A stretch of 8,215 nucleotides of DNA from Verrucomicrobia bacterium UBA1412 (lineage in GTDB: Bacteria; Verrucomicrobiota; Verrucomicrobiia; Limisphaerales; UBA1412): the NCBI GenBank assembly GCA_002305615.1, contig DBPU01000018.1, positions 1-8,215 of the forward strand, in the 5' to 3' direction. Positions 6,072 through 8,215 of the stretch are shown piece by piece. The translations under genes were made by a program, and so were the position numbers. How positions within the stretch are numbered: position 1 is the stretch's first letter; each line of letters begins with the position of its first letter. Below the pieces are notes generated by a model. It saw nothing but the letters and a program-made list of their open reading frames with translations, ran no database searches and was not told the origin of the DNA.

Positions 6072-7703
6072 ATGCAAAAAGCAGCTGACAGTTCTTCAGA
6101 TACCACCCGCCGCGGGAGAAAGCCTCTTTCGATTTTTCTGGGCGTGGTTATCCTGGCGGCTCTGGCGACGGGGGCTTGGTATGTACTTGAAAATATAACC
6201 GGCCGCAAAGCTTGGGAGAGCTATGTGAGCCAGGCCAACGCTCAGGTGGATTCCGCCAATGGCGGTGCTGTTTCCCCTGAACGTAAATTTCTCTGGTTTA
6301 AGGGGATTATTCCTGCGGAAATTCCCGACGAGAAGAATTTTGCCACTCATCCCTACTTGAAATGGAATTTCGAGAGGTTCTTCACTAATAAAGCAACACT
6401 TTCCGAAGCCGAGCAGCGTGACGAACAGCGTTGGGATTCTTTCATTTCCGGGTCTCCCAGTTCTACTTATCGCAATAAATGGATTCCCTCTTTGGTGAGT
6501 CTGCGCCGGGCCAATTTGGCCGGGGTGTTCGGGCCGACCCTCAAGGAAAAGTTAATGAAGCTCAGGTCAAAGGGGAGTACCCAGACCAATGAGCCGCCTC
6601 CCACTCTTGAGGAGGCTTTGAAGCTCTGTGACGAGAAGTTCGAGCCGAACCGGGCTCTATATGAGGAGCTGCGTCAGTACCTGAAAGAGAGGCCGCAAGC
6701 CCGTTTTCCCATTCGATATCAGGATAACTTCGATATGCCCCTGCCGCATCTGGCCACGATCAAAGGTATGTCTACCTATGCGGCGGCGTTTGCCTGCATG
6801 AATCTTGCCCGAGGACAGAGCCAGGAGGCCCTGCAGGAAATCCTCTACATGCTGGACCTGGGAGATACGCTCGCTCCGGAACCCTTAATTGTAACACAGT
6901 TGGTTCGGGTATACATCTGCACAACAGGTATGGATATCCTCTGGGAGGGACTGGAGGCTGAGGCTTGGAATGCGGAGCAATTGCAGCAACTCCAGGAGCG
7001 GATCAGTAAGGTAAGCTTCTGGGATGGCGTAAAACTGGGTCTTATGGGTGAGAGAGCCTGCATGAACGAGGCGTTGGCTCAGAACCCGCGCCGTATGGAT
7101 TTTATGAAAGAAAAGCTGAATTTGCCTCAAATTTATGAGATAAGCGAATATGAGGTTAAATTCAAAAAAGTGAAAGCCAATCTGCGGCCGATCGGCTGGT
7201 ATTACCGCGACCTTCTGCAGTTTAACCTCCTGATGGATTCCATGCTCTCTATCCTGGATGATGGCGCCCGGAGTAACAGGCCTGAGGTGATTACCGAAGC
7301 CTTCAAAGAGTTCGATTCCTATATGGACCCCGACTCGAGGATGAAGTTTACCCGGCTGATTGCACTCTATGAGGACAACCTCCACTTTAAAGCGTGTTTC
7401 GAGAAATTGGCCTATCATCAATTTTTTATCCAGGCCGCGGAGGTGGCTTGCGCTTTGGAGCGCTATCGTCTGGCCAATGGCAGCTATCCCGATTCGCTCA
7501 AGGCATTGGGAGAGCTCATGCCCGAAGATAAAATCCCCCGCAGCTGGGTCGATGGATCTCCACTTCAGATCCGCTTGACCGATAAGGGCTACCAACTTTG
7601 GGCCAAGGCCTGGAATTGGGAGAGTCAGAGTACTGCGTTTGTGGATTCCGAGCTCGATAAGATTCCTACAAAAGGGGAGTGGGTCTGGGAAATCAAACGA
7701 TAA
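6072..7703 (+). CDS. Single-pass membrane protein of unknown function with pseudopilin-like C-terminal tail (paralogue A)
   Basis: This 543-residue protein has no assigned function that I know. A short basic, Ser/Thr-rich N-tail (RRGRK at 13-17) precedes one membrane segment (about 19-39, IFLGVVILAALATGAWYVL), so the large C-terminal part should face the periplasm. Signatures after the anchor are NITGRKAWESY (41-51), WFKGIIP (75-81), and PDEKNFATHPYLKW (85-98). The middle is helix-rich and soluble-looking, including LDLGDTLAPEPLIVTQLVRV (261-280) and WEGLEAEAWNAEQLQQLQ (291-308), a pattern I associate with uncharacterised proteins of Verrucomicrobiota and relatives. The tail ACALERYRLANGSYPDSL (459-476), then IPRSWVDGSPLQIRLTDKGYQLW (488-510), resembles the end of type II secretion pseudopilins such as GspG. 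It lacks a prepilin peptidase site, so it is not itself a pseudopilin. It follows nadK by 63 bp and precedes a paralogue. Confidence 0.85.
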   Translation: MQKAADSSSDTTRRGRKPLSIFLGVVILAALATGAWYVLENITGRKAWESYVSQANAQVDSANGGAVSPERKFLWFKGIIPAEIPDEKNFATHPYLKWNFERFFTNKATLSEAEQRDEQRWDSFISGSPSSTYRNKWIPSLVSLRRANLAGVFGPTLKEKLMKLRSKGSTQTNEPPPTLEEALKLCDEKFEPNRALYEELRQYLKERPQARFPIRYQDNFDMPLPHLATIKGMSTYAAAFACMNLARGQSQEALQEILYMLDLGDTLAPEPLIVTQLVRVYICTTGMDILWEGLEAEAWNAEQLQQLQERISKVSFWDGVKLGLMGERACMNEALAQNPRRMDFMKEKLNLPQIYEISEYEVKFKKVKANLRPIGWYYRDLLQFNLLMDSMLSILDDGARSNRPEVITEAFKEFDSYMDPDSRMKFTRLIALYEDNLHFKACFEKLAYHQFFIQAAEVACALERYRLANGSYPDSLKALGELMPEDKIPRSWVDGSPLQIRLTDKGYQLWAKAWNWESQSTAFVDSELDKIPTKGEWVWEIKR

Positions 7704-7771
7704 CTTTTGCTCTTCAGGTTGGAATTGTGTTTGGATGAATTATGGGTATCATTCAACAGAGATGACGTGCT

Positions 7772-8215
7772 ATGCAGCAAACTGATAAAAGCTGTTCAAC
7801 CTCCGGCTGCCCTCTTAAAAAACCGTTTCTGGTTTTCGTAGGGGTGGTTCTCCTGGCGGCTCTGGCGGCTGGGGCCTGGTATGGGCTGCAAAATATAACT
7901 GGCCGCAAAGCCTGGCAGAGCTATGTTCGCATGTGCGGCGGCTGGGTGGATTCGGTGGATGCGGAGGATTTCGTGGTCCCCAGTTCCCCCAAACGCAATT
8001 ACATCTGGATGAAAGGGGTAATACCGCCTCCGATTGCCGACGAGAAGAATTTCGCCACTCATCCCTACTGGGGATGGATTTTCAGGGCTGCCGCTCACCC
8101 GGAGGGCGAGGAGGGTCTGCTCAAAGAGCTCACGGGAGAGGATAAGACCACTGCAGAGAGGTGGCGTTCTTTCCGGACAACGGCTCCTGATCAACGCAAT
8201 GACTGGTGCCCCTCG
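7772..8215 (+). CDS. Paralogue B of the preceding membrane protein, N-terminal 148 residues (runs off right edge)
   Basis: From ATG 7772 this frame is open for 148 codons to the edge with no stop. It matches paralogue A without gaps over about the first 60 residues: KP at 17-18, the membrane segment VFVGVVLLAALAAGAWYGL (21-39), and NITGRKAW at 41-48 fall at identical positions in both. VDS, KGVIPPPIADEKNFATHPY and a downstream W-S-F pattern (WRSFRTTAPDQRNDW) continue the match, with a longer insertion before it in B (HPEGEEGLLKELTGEDKTT). The N-tail has three cysteines in the first 13 residues (C8, C13) or near them (C55), absent from A's N-tail. The gap to A is 68 bp and holds no visible terminator, so the two genes are probably co-transcribed. 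The pseudopilin-like tail, if present, lies beyond the window. Function is unknown, as for A. Confidence 0.85.
   Translation, partial: MQQTDKSCSTSGCPLKKPFLVFVGVVLLAALAAGAWYGLQNITGRKAWQSYVRMCGGWVDSVDAEDFVVPSSPKRNYIWMKGVIPPPIADEKNFATHPYWGWIFRAAAHPEGEEGLLKELTGEDKTTAERWRSFRTTAPDQRNDWCPS

Noticed and set aside
6885..7595. Minus-strand open frame of 236 codons inside paralogue A
   Set aside because: Paralogue A shows family signatures in the plus frame on both sides of this span; the reverse frame has none.
7725..7764. TGAAT/ATTCA inverted pair in the gap between the two paralogues as a terminator
   Set aside because: It has only five base pairs with a 10-nt loop and no T-run, and co-transcription of the two copies is more likely.

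Overview
The window looks like chromosomal DNA from a Gram-negative bacterium of the PVC group, most likely Verrucomicrobiota or Lentisphaerota. This rests mainly on the two tandem membrane proteins at the right end. Their signatures (GRKAW after an N-terminal membrane anchor, DEKNFATHPY, and a pseudopilin-like ALERYRLANGSYPDSL tail) are ones I associate with uncharacterised proteins of that group. The placement is from memory of families and is tentative. I see no rRNA, tRNA, CRISPR array, insertion sequence or phage gene.

There are two divergent blocks of four genes each, split by a 226-bp AT-rich intergenic region (4150-4375). Going leftward on the minus strand are: a MidA/NDUFAF7-type methyltransferase (2995-4149); an unrecognised membrane-anchored, largely disordered Ser/Asp/Gly-rich protein (1558-2844); a secreted GH5 glycoside hydrolase with a complete catalytic set (375-1466); and the N-terminus of an exported protein (1-375) that resembles the ABC-substrate-binding-like sensor domains found on signalling proteins. 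The last two genes overlap by one base (TGATG), so they are probably co-translated.

Going rightward on the plus strand are: a TlyA-type rRNA 2'-O-methyltransferase (4376-5137) with an excellent Shine-Dalgarno sequence; NAD kinase (5142-6008) four bases downstream; and two paralogous single-pass membrane proteins of unknown function (6072-7703, and 7772 running off the right edge). The paralogues match without gaps for about 60 residues and stay nearly identical in DNA over short blocks, so they are a tandem duplication.

The tlyA-nadK pair is a conserved housekeeping arrangement. The least understood material is the tandem paralogue pair, the disordered membrane-anchored protein, and the translational link between the GH5 enzyme and the putative sensor. 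I found no clear evidence of a complete undescribed multi-gene system, but the paralogue array could extend beyond the window.
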